From positions 97,645,213-97,709,212 of the forward strand of contig NC_135373.1 of the NCBI RefSeq assembly GCF_049243985.1: a stretch of 64,000 bases of DNA, in the 5' to 3' direction. This document shows, piece by piece, positions 32,501 through 45,192 of this stretch. A program made the position numbers and the translations under genes. The DNA is from Paroedura picta (Eukaryota; Chordata; Lepidosauria; Squamata; Gekkonidae). The notes under the pieces were generated by a model that was given only the letters and a program-made list of their open reading frames with translations, made no database searches and was not told the origin of the DNA. Positions within the stretch are counted from its first letter, which is position 1; each line of letters starts with the position of its first letter.

Positions 32501-35500
32501 GGCCCCAGATCCATGTGAAATATTTTTCTTTCAGAAGAAACATGTATAACTTTGGATCACAGTGATTAGGTAGGAATTAGTGAGTCTCACTGGCGTGTAT
32601 TCTAGCCATCCTTGCATTTATGCCTCCCCTCACTGCTGCCCTTTTCTCCCTCGGTCTGTGTTGACCCATTCCTCCCTCCCCCCCCCCCATCTCCCCGGTG
32701 TTTTATAAGCGGGGATCTTATACACACCTCCTAGGGAATAAGTTCTATGGAAGTCAAGGGGATGATATCCTAGAAAATGTGCATTGGGTTGTGCTGGGTC
32801 TTAGATGCCTCTAGAGCACAGCCTTTCAAAAGATGCTGTTTGAGGCTTTCTCTTTTCTAGGTTTACTGGAAATGAGGACAGCTCCTGTAGCAACTTGGGA
32901 CTGCTCCATGCTGTCCTCCCAAAAAGGATGAGGGCTGCATCTGGAAACAGCCATTACAGGGCTTTCTTCTTCTGTTAAGAGGCAATAAGCTCTTTGAGCT
33001 TGACCACAGGCAGTTTTTACTTGACACTGACGAGAGGTGAATGACTCCCTCAAATTATGGGTTAAACCACCTGTGACTGAGCCAGTGTGGTGGAGTGGAT
33101 ATAGTTTTGGCCTAGGATCTAAGAGACTCAGGTTTAAATTCCTACTCTGCCATGGAAGCTGGCTCTCTCAACCTCACACATTCTCAGCCTAACTATCTTA
33201 CAGGGCTTTTGTGAACATAAAATAAAGAAGAGGAGAATGGTGTATGTTACTTTGGGTCCCCTATGTAGAAAACAGTGGGGCATAAATGGTGTAAATAAAA
33301 TACTTTGTTATCCTAAAACTGACAGGGAGCTTCTGCAGGAAGAGCCCTATTTCTTTGGTTGTGTGTTGTTTTGTTTTTTGAGGGGGTGGATGCCTGTTCC
33401 GGTCTTTAAAATTAAATGGTTATAATGGATTTTATATTTGTGTATAAAAGATAAAATAATTCCCCTTTCAGTGTGGTCTAGAAATGAAAGTACTTCTGGC
33501 CAGACGGTTGTTATCCAGCAACTGCCTTTTGTGCATTTTTGACTGTTAGAGAAGTTTGGAAGTTAGGGGTTGGGGAGATGCAGGTCTTTCTCCACTGCCT
33601 AGACTTTGTTCCTGGGTTTCAGTCTTTTTAGAATGGAAGATGATAAATCCACATTTGGCTGCTTAGAGGAAGAGGTTCTAAATGTTTTGTTCTTCATCTA
33701 TGTAGGCTGGGCTCAGTGGCAGCAAGTTCTCTCTGTCAAAAACTGTTCCTCTCACAAAAGTGGTCCAGAATGATACCTACACGGCCCCTGCAGCCCCACC
33801 TTCCCCCATCCGGACAAAGGCCCTGACAAACATGTCCCGGACTTTGGTGACCAAGGAGGAACCTCCTGAAGAGCCTGCACCCCTTGAGGTGAGTGAGGTA
33901 TCCAAAGGAAGTCTCCTTCATGGCAGATATGGGCTCCTTACTTGTAAGAAGCAAGTGCATGCTTAATTTTCCAGAACCTAAGAGCAGAACTTAAGGTGCA
34001 CCTCAACAGTACTTTGACCTCAAGAAAGTGCTTCCTGTTCATGGTTGCTAGGCAGATGTTTGATGAAATAAGAGCCTAAGGGGTTAGCAGGAATCATGCA
34101 AAACAGTGAGAATTTTGTGAAGACCAAACTTTGCTGAATCATACCCTTTCCATTCCCTCTTCCCGAGAGTCTTAAGTTTTCTGCTTTTACTTGTCATGTT
34201 CTTTTTGTCCATTCTGCATATGACACCCTTGTCTGTTTCTTGACAGCTGGCCTTTAGCCCATTAGAAGGTACCAAGATGACTGTGAATAATTTGCACCCT
34301 CGAGTCACAGAGGAAGATATTGTTGTGAGTATCATACTGTCAAGGACTGGAGGCAGGGACCAACCTGTTTCCTGCATCCCTATGCTGAATGATCTGCACT
34401 GGTTACCTCTCTACTTCTGGGCACAATTCACAGTGCTGGTTCTTACCTTTAAGGCCCCAAATGGCTTGGGGCCAGGATATCTGAAGGTCCGCCCCCCCCC
34501 CATGTACTCTCCAGCCTACCAGTTAAGACCTTCCTCTCAAACCTGCTCTTAGTGCCCCCGCCTTCAGAGCTGAGGAAGGTTTGGCTAGGGACAGGACATT
34601 TTCTGTAGTGACAGCTTGCATTTGGAGTGCCCTGCCCCAGAGCTTTGCCTGGGGCCTGCTTTACTCTTGTTCATTTGCCAGGCTAAAAGTCATTGTTTTA
34701 CCCTGGTGGTTTATCTTACCAGTTTTTCAAATGATCAGTCTCTGCCTAGTATTAATGCTGTTTATAGAATCATAGAATCATAGAATAATAGAGTTGGAAG
34801 GGACTTCATGGGTCATCTAGTCCAACCCCTTGCACTATGCAGGACACTCACATCCCAATCGCTCATCTACTGTAACCTGCCACCCCCCCTTGAACCTTCA
34901 AGGGAGAGCCAGTTTGGTGTAGTGGTTAGGCATGCGGACTTCTAATCTGGCATGCCAGGTTCGATTCTGTGCTCCCCCACATGCAACCAGCTGGGTAACC
35001 TTGGGCTCACCACGGCACTGATAAAACTGTTCTGACCGGGCAGTGATATCAGGGCTCTCTCAGCCTCACCCACCCCACAGGGTGTCTGTTGTGGGGAGAG
35101 GAATGGGAAGGCGACTGTAAGCCGCTTTGAGCCTCCTTCGGGTAGGGAAAAGCGGCATATAAGAACCAACTCTTCTTCTTCACAGAATTCTTACCCAAAT
35201 TGCATGAACACGTGGCCTAAAACATGTATCTTTGAGCTTGTGGGGAAGATTAGCCCAAATGCTGCTAGAGGGGGGTAACTTAACATTTATGGATCGAAAT
35301 GCCTATATATACCAGGGTTGATTACACCCGTAGGAACACAAGGCAAACACAGATGTAAATGGTAAAATAGTAATATAAGTTTTATTGAAAGGAAAATAAC
35401 AAAAAAGACACACAAATAGCTAACACATAGAGAAGGGAGAGGAAGAGTGGAAGGCTTGATAGTTACCTGTCCGAGGAGTGGTGGGTCAGAGGAAGAAGCA

Positions 35501-38500
35501 CGAACCAGCGTGGGAGGTCCCGGGTTGGAAGACACTCAGAGTGGCTGTGTGAAGCCACAGTTTTTATAGGATTTTGGGAAGGGGGCTACATGACAAGGCT
35601 CAGGTAAGCATGTGCTGGAAGTTTCCAGGGTCCCCGGAGATTAGGACAATGCCTGGCCAAGTGGGGGGGGGGGTGGCTGTAAATGGATTTGGATAAAGGT
35701 ATTAATGGCTCTGAGGAAGAGAGCCATCAGGTCTAGCTGGCAGGATGTGGCGAGGAGATTTCCCCTGGCAGAGGGGCCAAGTGTGAAAAATGTTGCAAGA
35801 CAAAGGATTTTCCTAGGAGCCCTTAGGCAAACAGGAGGAAGCCAGTCCACTCACTTAGAAATACAATGGGGGGGTGAGCTGATGCGAGCTTGAGTCCAGA
35901 GGCACCTCTGGGTCAGGCAAAGGCTGTCATTCCAAACCTAAGGCAGAGATGGAGTCTGGCCTGGCTTGGCCGACCCTAGCAGTGTCGTCTTGGCTTTAGC
36001 TTGAGGTGCCATTGGTTATAGAAGACAGTGTGCCTGTCAATGAGGCAGGGGGCCTTGCCACACTTTAACAGAATCAGCCTCTCCATCAGATGGCTATCTA
36101 GCCTCTGTTTAAAAATTTCCAAAGATGGAGAACAGCTTGTTTTTAGTATGGTGACATGGTTTTAATTGTATGCTCCCTCAAGCAGTACTCTGAAGAGGAG
36201 GCATAGAATTATCCTAAATAAGTAAATAAGCTATTCCTAAGGTGTACATTAGTTCAGGCTGTATGCTTCTTTCAGAGTTCCACAGGGCTTGCAGGGCAGA
36301 GCTCTTTTGCCAAACTTACAGTTGAGGACGGTGGAAAAAACTGAACATCTAACACGGGCCTCTATCTTTCCCTCCCTTCTCTCACCCCCAGTAGGACTAG
36401 TGGTTTTAAGTACTTTTAAGTATTTATATAATTTTAATGTTTTAATTCTTCTATTGATAATTTATATGTTTTGACTTTATACAAATTGTTCCAAGCCTAT
36501 TGATGTAAACCACCTCAAGTCAACTAGTCACAAGGGAGTGGTATAGAATACTCTAAATAAATATTGAAGAATCTAAGCTGTTAATTCACTTGGTCATTAG
36601 GGATATAACATCCTATTGTCAACGGTGCCCTTTTGCCGAAGAAAACAGTGCCCTTTTGCATAGTTCAGTCCGTATGCAAAAGCATAAATTGACACCAAGT
36701 CTGACATTAAAAATCATAATATTCAGAAAGCAAGGGGAGGGATATTTCAGTCTCCCAGGCCACTCTATTACTGACCTCAGTGTCCCTCAACAGAAGAACA
36801 CCAAAGGGAGACTCCAGTTTGTCACTGCTGAATTGGGACTTGTTAAGAGGTTTCACACTATCCCTTCCTCCTGATTTGGGGTTTTATATTGCTCTTTGTG
36901 AGTGGATGGATTATTTATTTTGGTCAGAGGCCACCTTAGAATACAATAGTCGCTGTTAGTGTAAACAATCTTGGCTAAACCTTTGTGTCCATTGCAGGTA
37001 TTCACTAGTGAACCTAACTGGGGAATACTCATTTTGTTTTTCTCAATTATACTTGAATTTTAGGTAATTGCATTATGTAATGTACTTGCATACATTTCAC
37101 ATCCCCTTAAGCCTGATGTTTCTTTTTGAATACGTATTGCATAAAAACATGAGGATCCAGCCATTGCGTCTGAAGAAATTGGCTTCTGTCAAAGAAAGCT
37201 TACACTGGATAAGTCTTCAAGATACCACAAGATTCCTGTTTTATTTTTGATGCAACAGACAACCCCTGTAGAATTAGCTTTCCATTAGGTGTCCTGCAGA
37301 ATTAATCCTGTCATTTATGTTGAGCAGGCCAATTTACTTTCCTCTGCAGTAGAAAGATGCTTAAAAATAAGAATTCACTGCAATGATCTTGATTTGTTTT
37401 CATACTAAATGTCTCCATTACTGCATGCATTTCCAGCACGTGTATCTCACGTGCCAAGTCCTTACACTGCTTAGATTTTCAAAAAGATTTACAATAGAAC
37501 CCAAAACAGTAACTAAAACACACTAGGACTAAAGGAAACCAGCAAAAATCACAAAACAACTTGCCCACTATTGACCTGGGTCCAACCTTTTTGAGCCAGC
37601 ATGCACCTCTCAAAATAAAATGGCTGCCACATCTTACCTTCAGTAACACAATAAGATTCTTGTGTTGTTCTGGCAGCTGCTGCCAAAACAAAATAAAAAA
37701 AATTCTGCCCAGCCAGTCAGATTTCCAGTGGTCAGTCAGAAGCCTTGCTGGGCAAAGCTGCACTGGCCCCACCCACTTTATAAAAACACTTGGTGGGCAT
37801 CCACGGGTGCCATGTGGGGGACACTAGCCTAGGTGAATAAAACATCCGTGAATCTGGCAGAAGAGCCTATTCAACAAGAAGTGCATCACCTTAGAAAAAA
37901 GCCCTCTCCACAGTCTGCATCTACATAACCTCTGAATATGGAAGCTCTTAGAAGGGTCTACAGTATGCAGTATTCTTAAAAGTAATAAGCAGTCATAACA
38001 AGTACAGTTATTTGCTCTCGCTGTAGGAGTTGTTCTGTGTATGTGGTGCCCTGAAGCGAGCCCGTCTAGTGCACCCAGGGATGGCTGAGGTGGTCTTTGT
38101 GAAAAAGGAGGATGCCATCACTGCATATAAGAAATACAACAACAGGTGCTTGGATGGTAAGTGTAGCATTTGCTTCACCAGAGTTCTGGGATGGTACTGC
38201 TGAGGTATTAGCTGTTTTAAGAACTTGTCAGAACCTGAGAAGAGGGGTCGTAATGGGAAGGCCCAGAGTCAGTTTTCAGGAGTTGTTGGATGCTCAGCAT
38301 GCAGCCACAACATTTACACTGTTTGGGAAGGTATCACAGGTTTGCCCTTTTTCTTAAATCCTAGTAGTTAGGATTATAAGGTTATATTAAGATTATATTA
38401 AGACTTTTGCCTTGTTACCTGAATCTCCTTTCTTATAACATTGGATTCTTCAAAGTTACGTACCTTTTGTGGAAACTGATTTACTAATTTCTGTGTATGC

Positions 38501-39751
38501 TTTTGATTCTTGATTTATGGTTTTATGATCAGCTTTTGCTGTGCATTAAAACATTTTTCAGGGAGAATCACAATTCAAGCAATAAAGTATGTCCCATGTT
38601 TCTTAAATGTATGAATACAGTGCATTTTTGTAGTTCACTTTCTCAAAAGCAGTTCAAATACACACAAAAGAAGTTCATTTGGACAGAAATGTGTTAATGA
38701 AATATTTCAGTGGGCTGTGATTCATCTTTCTGTTAAGAAAAATAAAGGGATATTTGTACCTTGTTGCTGGTTTTGAGGCACTGATATGTAAAAAAGGGCA
38801 ACAATTTACTGGGCTACTGGTGCATTGCTTTCTGAAAATGTGGCCTTTTCTTGGTACATTGCATCTTGCTTTGTTTGAACATTGATCTTTGCTGATTGTC
38901 CTTCTGCCAGTCAGAGGTGATTCTGTGATATGCGGGGAAACATCTCATCCACTTTCAATAGAAGTGATTAAAAACTGGCTGCAATACTAGAACGTGCTGG
39001 AATGTTTAGTCTCCTTTGTTTTCATTCACCAGGGCAACCGATGAAATGCAACCTTCATATGAATGGCAATATCATCACATCTGACCAACCCATCTTGCTG
39101 TGAGTATGTTCAAGGAACTCCGATATTTTGCTTAGTGACATCATAGAATACCTTGCTCTGTAGCAGAATGTCAATGGTTTGTCTAAAAGGGACAATGGCC
39201 TCTTTCTGTTCATTTTCCTCTTAAAATATCCGATTTTTGCTACACAGATTTTGAGCTGCATAATCATCAGCTGTTCTTCTTGCTTAAGGTTGTGTCATGT
39301 TTCTACCAACCTCTGACAGCTAGTTTTGATCATCAGGAGAATTTTGGTTCAAAAGTGCAACTGATCACCATTCTACCCTTTAAGGTCTGAAGGTGGCTGA
39401 GTTTTCCTGTTCTGCATCATTTTCTCTAAGACTCTGGATACTCTAAATAGCATGAAAGTTTCTTCTGGCTTAAACTAGCTAGGCATGGTTGGGAACCATT
39501 GAAAAGTGTAAGTTGGATACTCAGCTTTTTGTTTTGTCATGAGTTTAACTCTGATCTTGTCTGTTGTTTCCAATAGTCGATTAAGTGACACTCCCTCAGT
39601 GAAGAAAGAAGGTGAACCACGTCGGACAAGTGTAGGCGCCTCCTCAAATCCACCTGCAGAGGTGGACCCTGACACCATCTTGAAGGCACTCTTCAAATCC
39701 TCAGGGATCTCTGCCTCTGTGCAGCCTACGGAGTTCAAAATCAAACTTTGA
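26463..39751 (+). CDS. POLDIP3: POLDIP3 (SKAR / PDIP46), RRM protein of the exon-junction and export machinery
   Basis: Nine coding exons, GT-AG, frame continuous: 26463-26527, 28771-29158, 29868-29945, 30846-30941, 33706-33888, 34247-34324, 38027-38156, 39033-39099, 39577-39751; 419 aa against 421 in human. The start ATG sits in gacgacATGG in the CpG island. The N-terminus MADLSLDELIRKR resembles a UAP56-binding motif. Residues about 45-135 (exon 2) hold six DAR[Q/E/F]K[I/L]-type repeats. The RRM is about residues 279-350, with TVNNL as RNP2 and AEVVFV as RNP1, split over exons 6-8. The C-terminus is TEFKIKL. Family knowledge: it binds POLD2, S6K1 and spliced mRNPs and promotes export and translation of spliced mRNA in the nucleus and cytoplasm. 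No lesion is seen. Confidence 0.97.
26528..28770. other. POLDIP3 intron 1
   Basis: The first about 250 bp is still CpG-rich. The rest is mostly unique. A repeat tail 'ggggagggtggcatatataa' with (ATAA)n is at about 28530-28572. Confidence 0.45.
29868..29945 (+). CDS. POLDIP3: POLDIP3 exon 3, frame-neutral cassette exon with tandem acceptor
   Basis: The 78-nt exon (26 codons, phase 0 at both sides) encodes QKAAAPSHSHPASMKINVVN and six more residues. Skipping keeps frame. In human the corresponding exon is known to be skipped when TDP-43 is lost. The acceptor is tandem (actacagcag, 29861-29870), so use of the second AG would drop only one glutamine. Confidence 0.85.
33078..33300 (+). repeat. 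MIR/CORE-SINE-like element in POLDIP3 intron 4
   Basis: 'gagccagtgtggtggagtgg', 'ctactctgccatggaagct', 'cctaactatcttacaggg' and 'aacagtggggcataaatg' follow the MIR-like order on the + strand. Confidence 0.75.
34382..34745 (+). mobile_element. L2-like LINE 3' end
   Basis: 'ctgcactggttacctctct', 'tttaaggccccaaatggctt', 'ggggccaggatatctgaagg' and 'ggagtgccctgccccag' are the 3' portion of the same L2-like family as 22380-23530. Confidence 0.75.
34763..34892 (-). mobile_element. CR1-type LINE 3' end, part 1
   Basis: 'atagaatcatagaatcata', 'gagttggaagggacttcat' and 'gcactatgcaggacactca' are a CR1 3' end in reverse. The same element resumes at 36067 ('cagaatcagcctctccatc'), as the intact arrangement at 60340-60495 shows, so later insertions split it. 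Confidence 0.88.
34908..35185 (+). repeat. Squamate tRNA-derived SINE, copy 2
   Basis: Nearly identical to 5903-6178, with A box, B box 'ggttcgattct', tail 'aagcggcatataagaacca' and (CTT)n. It is inserted into the CR1. Confidence 0.9.
35319..36062 (-). repeat. Probable solo LTR (endogenous retrovirus-like fossil)
   Basis: Read on the minus strand the 744-bp segment starts TGTGGCAAGG and ends GTAATCA. A TATAAAA box lies about two thirds along and an AATAAA signal about 55-60 bp before the end, the order U3-R-U5 of an LTR. No internal retroviral region is beside it. No target duplication could be read with confidence, so the ends are provisional. It lies within the span of the CR1 split at 34892/36067 and is therefore younger than that CR1. 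Confidence 0.5.
36067..36130 (-). mobile_element. CR1-type LINE 3' end, part 2
   Basis: 'cagaatcagcctctccatc' followed by 'tggctatctagcctctgttt' continues the CR1 begun at 34763; compare 60295-60360 on the opposite strand. Confidence 0.85.
36360..36565 (+). repeat. LINE/SINE 3' tail
   Basis: 'tgatgtaaaccacctcaagt' and 'gtggtatagaatactctaaa' followed by taaata is the common L2-like tail pattern. It is diverged. Confidence 0.45.
37570..37835. repeat. Diverged interspersed repeat in POLDIP3 intron 6
   Basis: The left flank 'ggtccaacctttttgagcc' and right 'ggtgccatgtgggggacac' resemble a degraded hAT-like element ('ccaacctttttg'). The family is unsure. Confidence 0.35.
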
Positions 39752-41575
39752 GGAGTGGAAGACAAGAAGTGGACTGGAAAGCACGGGAAATAGGGAGATC
39801 CGTGCAGGAACACAACTGCTACTGCAGTTGACCGTGCGGAGACCTTTGTTTTTCTACAGTTGCTACCTTCCTGTACAATAGTACTGTCCCTAATATATGT
39901 GTTCTGTTTTCATAGTTGGATTTTTTTGTCCGCCTATTTCTAAAGGATTAATCTTCCCTTCCTCCAGTGAGAAATTTAGCACCAAGTTTAGTCCATGCAA
40001 CTCCTTCCTTTGTTTCAGCCCCTGGTAGCCAGCCAGGAAAAGTGCACCTGGCAAATGGGCACAACAAGAATCTTGTTTGGGCTTGCCTCCTTTGAGTGAG
40101 AGATGGAGTCCCTTACTTTTGACAGGTGATAAACTTCATTTCATTTTCCATGCAACCGTGTCTAGGGATGAGGTCAGGTGTGGTGCTGGACTTCCACACC
40201 CTTAATAATAATGCTAGCAAGTTTAAACACTGTAAAATTACGTTCATGCAGCATCCCATAGTCAATTAAGACAGCCCTTTAGTGAAGAAGAGGCTGTGCA
40301 GGCAGTGGGAGGCATGTATAGGTATGGGAACATGGTGTGTCCTACATGTCTATTCTCTGCCTTGGTTGTATTGAACATGGATTAGCAAGAGAAGAAAGGG
40401 TCATTGTCAGTCTGAAGATGTCTCAGAATTGCTTTCTCATACTTTGGATTCCCAAGTTTGGTTACGAGTAAAATATTCCTTTTCACTTTAGACAGCATCA
40501 CTTTGTGGATCCTTTCCCCTTCTACTATTTGATCAGGAAAGAAATTGGTTATGCTCTGACTCCACCCTCCGTGCTTCAGGAAGGAGCAAAGCAGTCAGTT
40601 TCTCTAGCATTGTGCTTCAGAAGCTCTGCAGTCAGTTTCTTTCCTGTGTGTGCTGCTCATGGAGAAACAAACTTCTAGATCTATTAAAATTGCTTTCAGG
40701 GGATTTTCCTTGTCCAACACTACTTTCCCATATTGCACAGCAAAGGTTCCTCACTCTGGCTGGAGGTGAATTCAGTCCCAGAAATAACTTCCACCTCCTG
40801 CTTTTGAGAAGTGTTCTGCAGTGAAAATGGCATCCTTTAAATTATATTTAGGCCAGACTGTGCTGCTGCTGGGCAGCACTACTGCTTGCTTGTCTGTGCT
40901 GGAAAATAGCAAGGGTCACATGCAGTTGATAGTGAGAAACCTAGAACAGTTGGCACAGAACAAGGCAGGGTGGTAGGGAGTCAACTAAACTCCAAGTTCT
41001 GTTGTCTATCAAGAATCTTTCACTGACTTGCCAGCCTTCACTAGGAGACATGCACTCCTTTTTATTAATATCACGTTACCCAGTAAAAACAAGAAATTGG
41101 CAATAGTTCACAGAGAGGCATTCATTTAAACTCAAGCCAATGCAAGAGTACTAAAAGCTACTTTTAAAATACGGTGGGGTCTTCATCTTTATCCTTCCAA
41201 AAGGCTAGCTTTCTGTTCATCTGTGCTGAAATCCTGTAGTGTAAGAAGATCACATTCATAGCAGAGCTTGCTGCTCTATGAATTCTCCTTTTTGATCTGT
41301 ACAATTTCTTAGTTTCATTGGGCCATGTCTCAGTGATTTGTTTCCAATGCGATTTGATCATCTGGTTTATTCATTTCAGCCCACTCATAATGTCACCCTT
41401 GCTAGGAAGATGCTTTTTGTGCTCTGGAGATCCATTATGCGTGTACAGAGTTGCAAGTCCCTGTCCCAGATAACTATGTTTTATTAGAATGGCAAATTAC
41501 AGGGGAAGGGAAGGTTGGGGCTGGAGGACACTATGTATTATGTTTCTGAATAAACATTTGTTATACAGAGACAGG
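39752..41575 (+). other. POLDIP3: POLDIP3 3' UTR
   Basis: From the TGA at 39749-39751 to the first canonical AATAAA at 41549-41554. About 1.8 kb without recognised repeats, similar in scale to the mammalian 3' UTR. The end is inferred from the signal. Confidence 0.65.
41549..41554 (+). terminator. POLDIP3: POLDIP3 poly(A) signal
   Basis: AATAAA followed by a TTTGTTAT stretch. It is the first canonical hexamer noticed after the stop codon. Confidence 0.6.
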
Positions 41576-41599
41576 ATTCTGCACCACTTCTTTACACTG

Positions 41600-43250
41600 C
41601 AAGGAAACAAAAAGGTAAATCCATAGAGGAGGGCAACTTTTCCACTGAAGTTTGGATGCCATTTCTTTGAACCTGTCTACAGAATCAAATGGGTAGCATC
41701 TTTCCAAAACTGTCTCACTAAAAGCTGCCTTGCTGGCTTACATGGGATACTCCCAGGTGGGGGTCTGCCTGAGCTCTGACATAGCAAACTTCTGTGTGCA
41801 AATGTGCTTTTTTTCTGGATGTCTGAGAAGCTATGGAAAAGCAAGTAATATCAGAAGTATAAACCAGAATATTTTATAAATTTTACTCCTTTATTATAGG
41901 AGGGCACTGGCTGTTCCTCTTTTGCCTGTTAGCTCTGTGCTTACCCAGATGGGTATTTTAACAGTTCTCCCACAAATTTACATAATGTTTTTGTCAATAG
42001 AGGAAAATCCTCTAAGCTTAAACCTTTTGTAACTTAGTTTTTATCTCACAAAAGGATTATTCCTGTAGAGGTGTGGAGAACCATGTAAAAACTAAGAAAT
42101 GAGCACTGGAACTAGAACATTTATTCAAGGGCTTTATGACTTCCAAATCAGCAGGGGATATGAAAATGTTGACAAAAGTTCGTGGCTGTGCAGATTATTT
42201 TCCAAACTCAGACTAAATTAACATTGTAAATAGACGTCATTTGTTGTAGTATTTTACCTATTAGTACAAAGTATTTGTTTCTTAAGATACACCTCAAAAC
42301 TACACCAGTCACTCCCTGATCCTTTAAAGAATTGAGTTCATTTCAGTCTAGCAGCATAATATTCTCCCTCTTCAGAGCAACATTAGCGTTTTCAAAAAAA
42401 TGATAGGAAATGTAGTAAATAATGCTATTGCCTTAGGAATGGATACTAGTTAGAGAGGTAAGCTACTCAATGTTGTTTTTCTACCTCTTAGGAATTTGTT
42501 CAGCCTAAGTGTACCCCATACCAAAAGGCTCAAAGGAAAAAACATTTATTGTTAGTTTCTGATGACACTATATGGCAAAGGCCCAGAGGGATATAAAAAC
42601 TCTGAACAGTGAACCATCACCCATAAAAGGCTTACATCCCGAATGAAGATGGTTTGGTCTTCAATTTGTTAACTGTTTGGTGCTTTTTAGATGCCACATG
42701 TAGTCATAATCATACAGCCCTTAGGACAACCTCATATTTTCCAATCTTTCCTGTATTGCTGATGCAACCAGGCGGAGAGTGGCTTCCCTGGGTTTTTGAG
42801 TGACGTTTGGACTTTGCTGGTTTGTTATCTTTCGAATGAGATGATTTTCTGTTGTTTAGTTCTGTGAATACAGGCACTGTATTCTAACACCAGCAGCACT
42901 TCAAAATAACAAACCAACATGAACACTGGCATTGAAGGTCTTAAGAATGTCACCTGAAAAAAACTTTTGTCTTCCCCTCAAAAAGGTTTTTATTTTATAT
43001 CGTCAAGAATTCTGGTGAACTTGAAAGCTTACACTATATTCTGTGTCGGTTGGTTGGTTCCAATAACAAGAAATTACATGGATTTGGCTTTTGTTTTGAA
43101 TTTTGTGTGGGCTGGTATGGCTGACGAAAGCTCCTAGGATTACAGGGAAACCACAACTTCCAGGCAATTTGGGGGCAGTAGTAAATGGGCAATGACATGC
43201 CCTTGTCCTAGTACACTTAAATGGAGAGTAAGGAAATGTGAGCAAAATGT
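41600..43250. other. POLDIP3-RRP7A intergenic, first part
   Basis: No gene, RNA or well-defined repeat is seen. Confidence 0.4.
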
Positions 43251-43259
43251 CCATTGCCC

Positions 43260-44290
43260 CTATCATCCATTTCCATGTTCATAAGACATTATGAGGTAGT
43301 TGTCTTGAAGCTGCAAAACGCTGATGGGAAGTCTTGCTTTATTTTTGCTCCATCAACCTGCACCAGTTCATCATTCAGCATTGCTCCCCATCTAGGCAGG
43401 CTGGTGTCTGTGAACATCTGTTTCACTTCTGGAATCCAGTATCTCCTGTCCTGAATGTGATTTGTTTTTGTTTTTTTTTTGTCCACCAGACAAGGCTAGA
43501 TTTCATCTGGAGGTGAATCTGGACCATTATGTCATCTTTTCACATAACCTGGGTTCAAAAAGGTCTTAAAAGCTGTTGCAAATTCTGACGTGGAATCTGC
43601 TTCACTGTATCACATCTATGCTAGAGATTAATAAACCCATGATCTTGGTAGTGTCATCAGTGAAATGAATCTGCTCCTGATGGTTGATGAAGCCATCTCT
43701 CTCCTTGTCTGTTAGGAAAAGACAGATAGTCTATGATTATACCTAAGTGCTCCAGTTTCTGTGTTGGTCCCAAAGACCTCTGCTGTAGGTTATAGGGAAT
43801 CTGAGATATTGTAAGCATCATGGTTTTATCCATGTCTTCTTTTGACTCAAGCAAGGAACTGCACCTTATTAGTAGGTCATTCAACTATGGATGGATATGA
43901 GTACCCTGTTTCCTCAGCTGTATGACTTGATTGATCAGGATTTTGGAGAAAACTCTCAGGCATGTTCATAGTCCAAGTAAAACTATGAACTGTCAATAGT
44001 TTTTCCTACACAGAATCACAGGAACCACCAGTGGCCTTGAAAGACTGGTATGTGCAAGTCCATGAAGATGAGGTATTCTTCCAGCTGTAGACATTTGATA
44101 ATCAGTCAAAGGGTCTAATTTCTGAAATGCCTCGATGTCATACATTTGTTGAGATATTTCAGATCCAGGAATGCCCTCCAATCCGCATTATTTTTTGGAA
44201 CTGTAACAAAAAATGGAATACAGTTCATGCCTCCTTTCCATGTGTAGAACAGACTTGATGTTCTGAATATTGAAAAGATGCTGGATCGCC
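43260..44290 (-). mobile_element. Degraded DIRS-like (tyrosine-recombinase) retrotransposon, RT-RNase H part
   Basis: Minus-strand frames carry short blocks in the order expected of DIRS-type pol. A reverse-transcriptase stretch includes GPTQKLEHLGIIID (around 43750). Further along, an RNase H-like stretch includes FTDTSLPRWGAMLN (around 43400). No LTR, capsid or recombinase part was recognised nearby. The element is a fossil with several breaks and looks old. Confidence 0.65.
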
Positions 44291-44299
44291 TTGTTGATT

Positions 44300-45190
44300 C
44301 TGAGCTGTTTGTGAAGGCTCCTGTGGGGTGGGGAGATTAGGAAACACAAGAACCCAAAAAGGTTCCCGAACTTTTGATTTGGGTTCCTGGTTTTTATTTG
44401 GGTAAGGATATTTGCTCCTTTTTGTTTTGGAGGTTAGGAAACATTCCAGTAGGTGTTTGGAGACTTATTTCTATTTACCAACTATCAGCATTGGAGTTGA
44501 TCAGTGAAGAAAATAGTTATAGCACCTTTTAACAAAAATCTTTCATGGGTACATAAGTACTACCACAAGAGTCCTGATATCCGGTCAGAGTGTAGGCAAG
44601 CATTCACACTACAAGCAGAGCAATTATTTTATATTCTCTCTGTCTATTCCACTTCTTATTTGTCTTATATTTTCAAAGCAACCGAAGAAAAGGAATTTGG
44701 GGAGTGGGAAATGGAAGGCAGAGAGCAGTTGAAGGAGTTTTCTCTTTCTCCGCTCAGTTTGACCAGCTTTGATATTTAATTAGCTGCCTTTGAAAGCTAA
44801 CGAGGCAGGATCTCCCAAGCTGTTTCATGTTCCTAAAGTGTTATGAAGACAGTCCTCCTATTTTTATTTTTATTTTAAATTAGGAGGGAAACAAGCTTCT
44901 TGTTTGTAATATCCTTTTAGACACTTAGCCTTTCAAACTTCTAAGGTGAAAACCAAGTTCCAATAAGCTAGAAGATGATTTAAGCAACCCTATAAAAATT
45001 GCAGATAAAAACATTAACACAGAAGTCACATCTTCAGCTGATCCCTTCACTGATTCTAATCCTTTTATGAAAAGTGACATTAATCCCCTTAGTAATATGC
45101 AGCCAGATGTAGTGGAACTATGATTGCGAACTTCTTCTGGAGCACTGGCAAAAATAGAGCAAAATTACATTGTTAACAGACTGCAAAAAT
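44300..45190. other. Intergenic stretch with nothing recognised
   Basis: No exon, RNA gene or diagnostic repeat could be supported. Confidence 0.4.
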
Positions 45191-45192
45191 TA

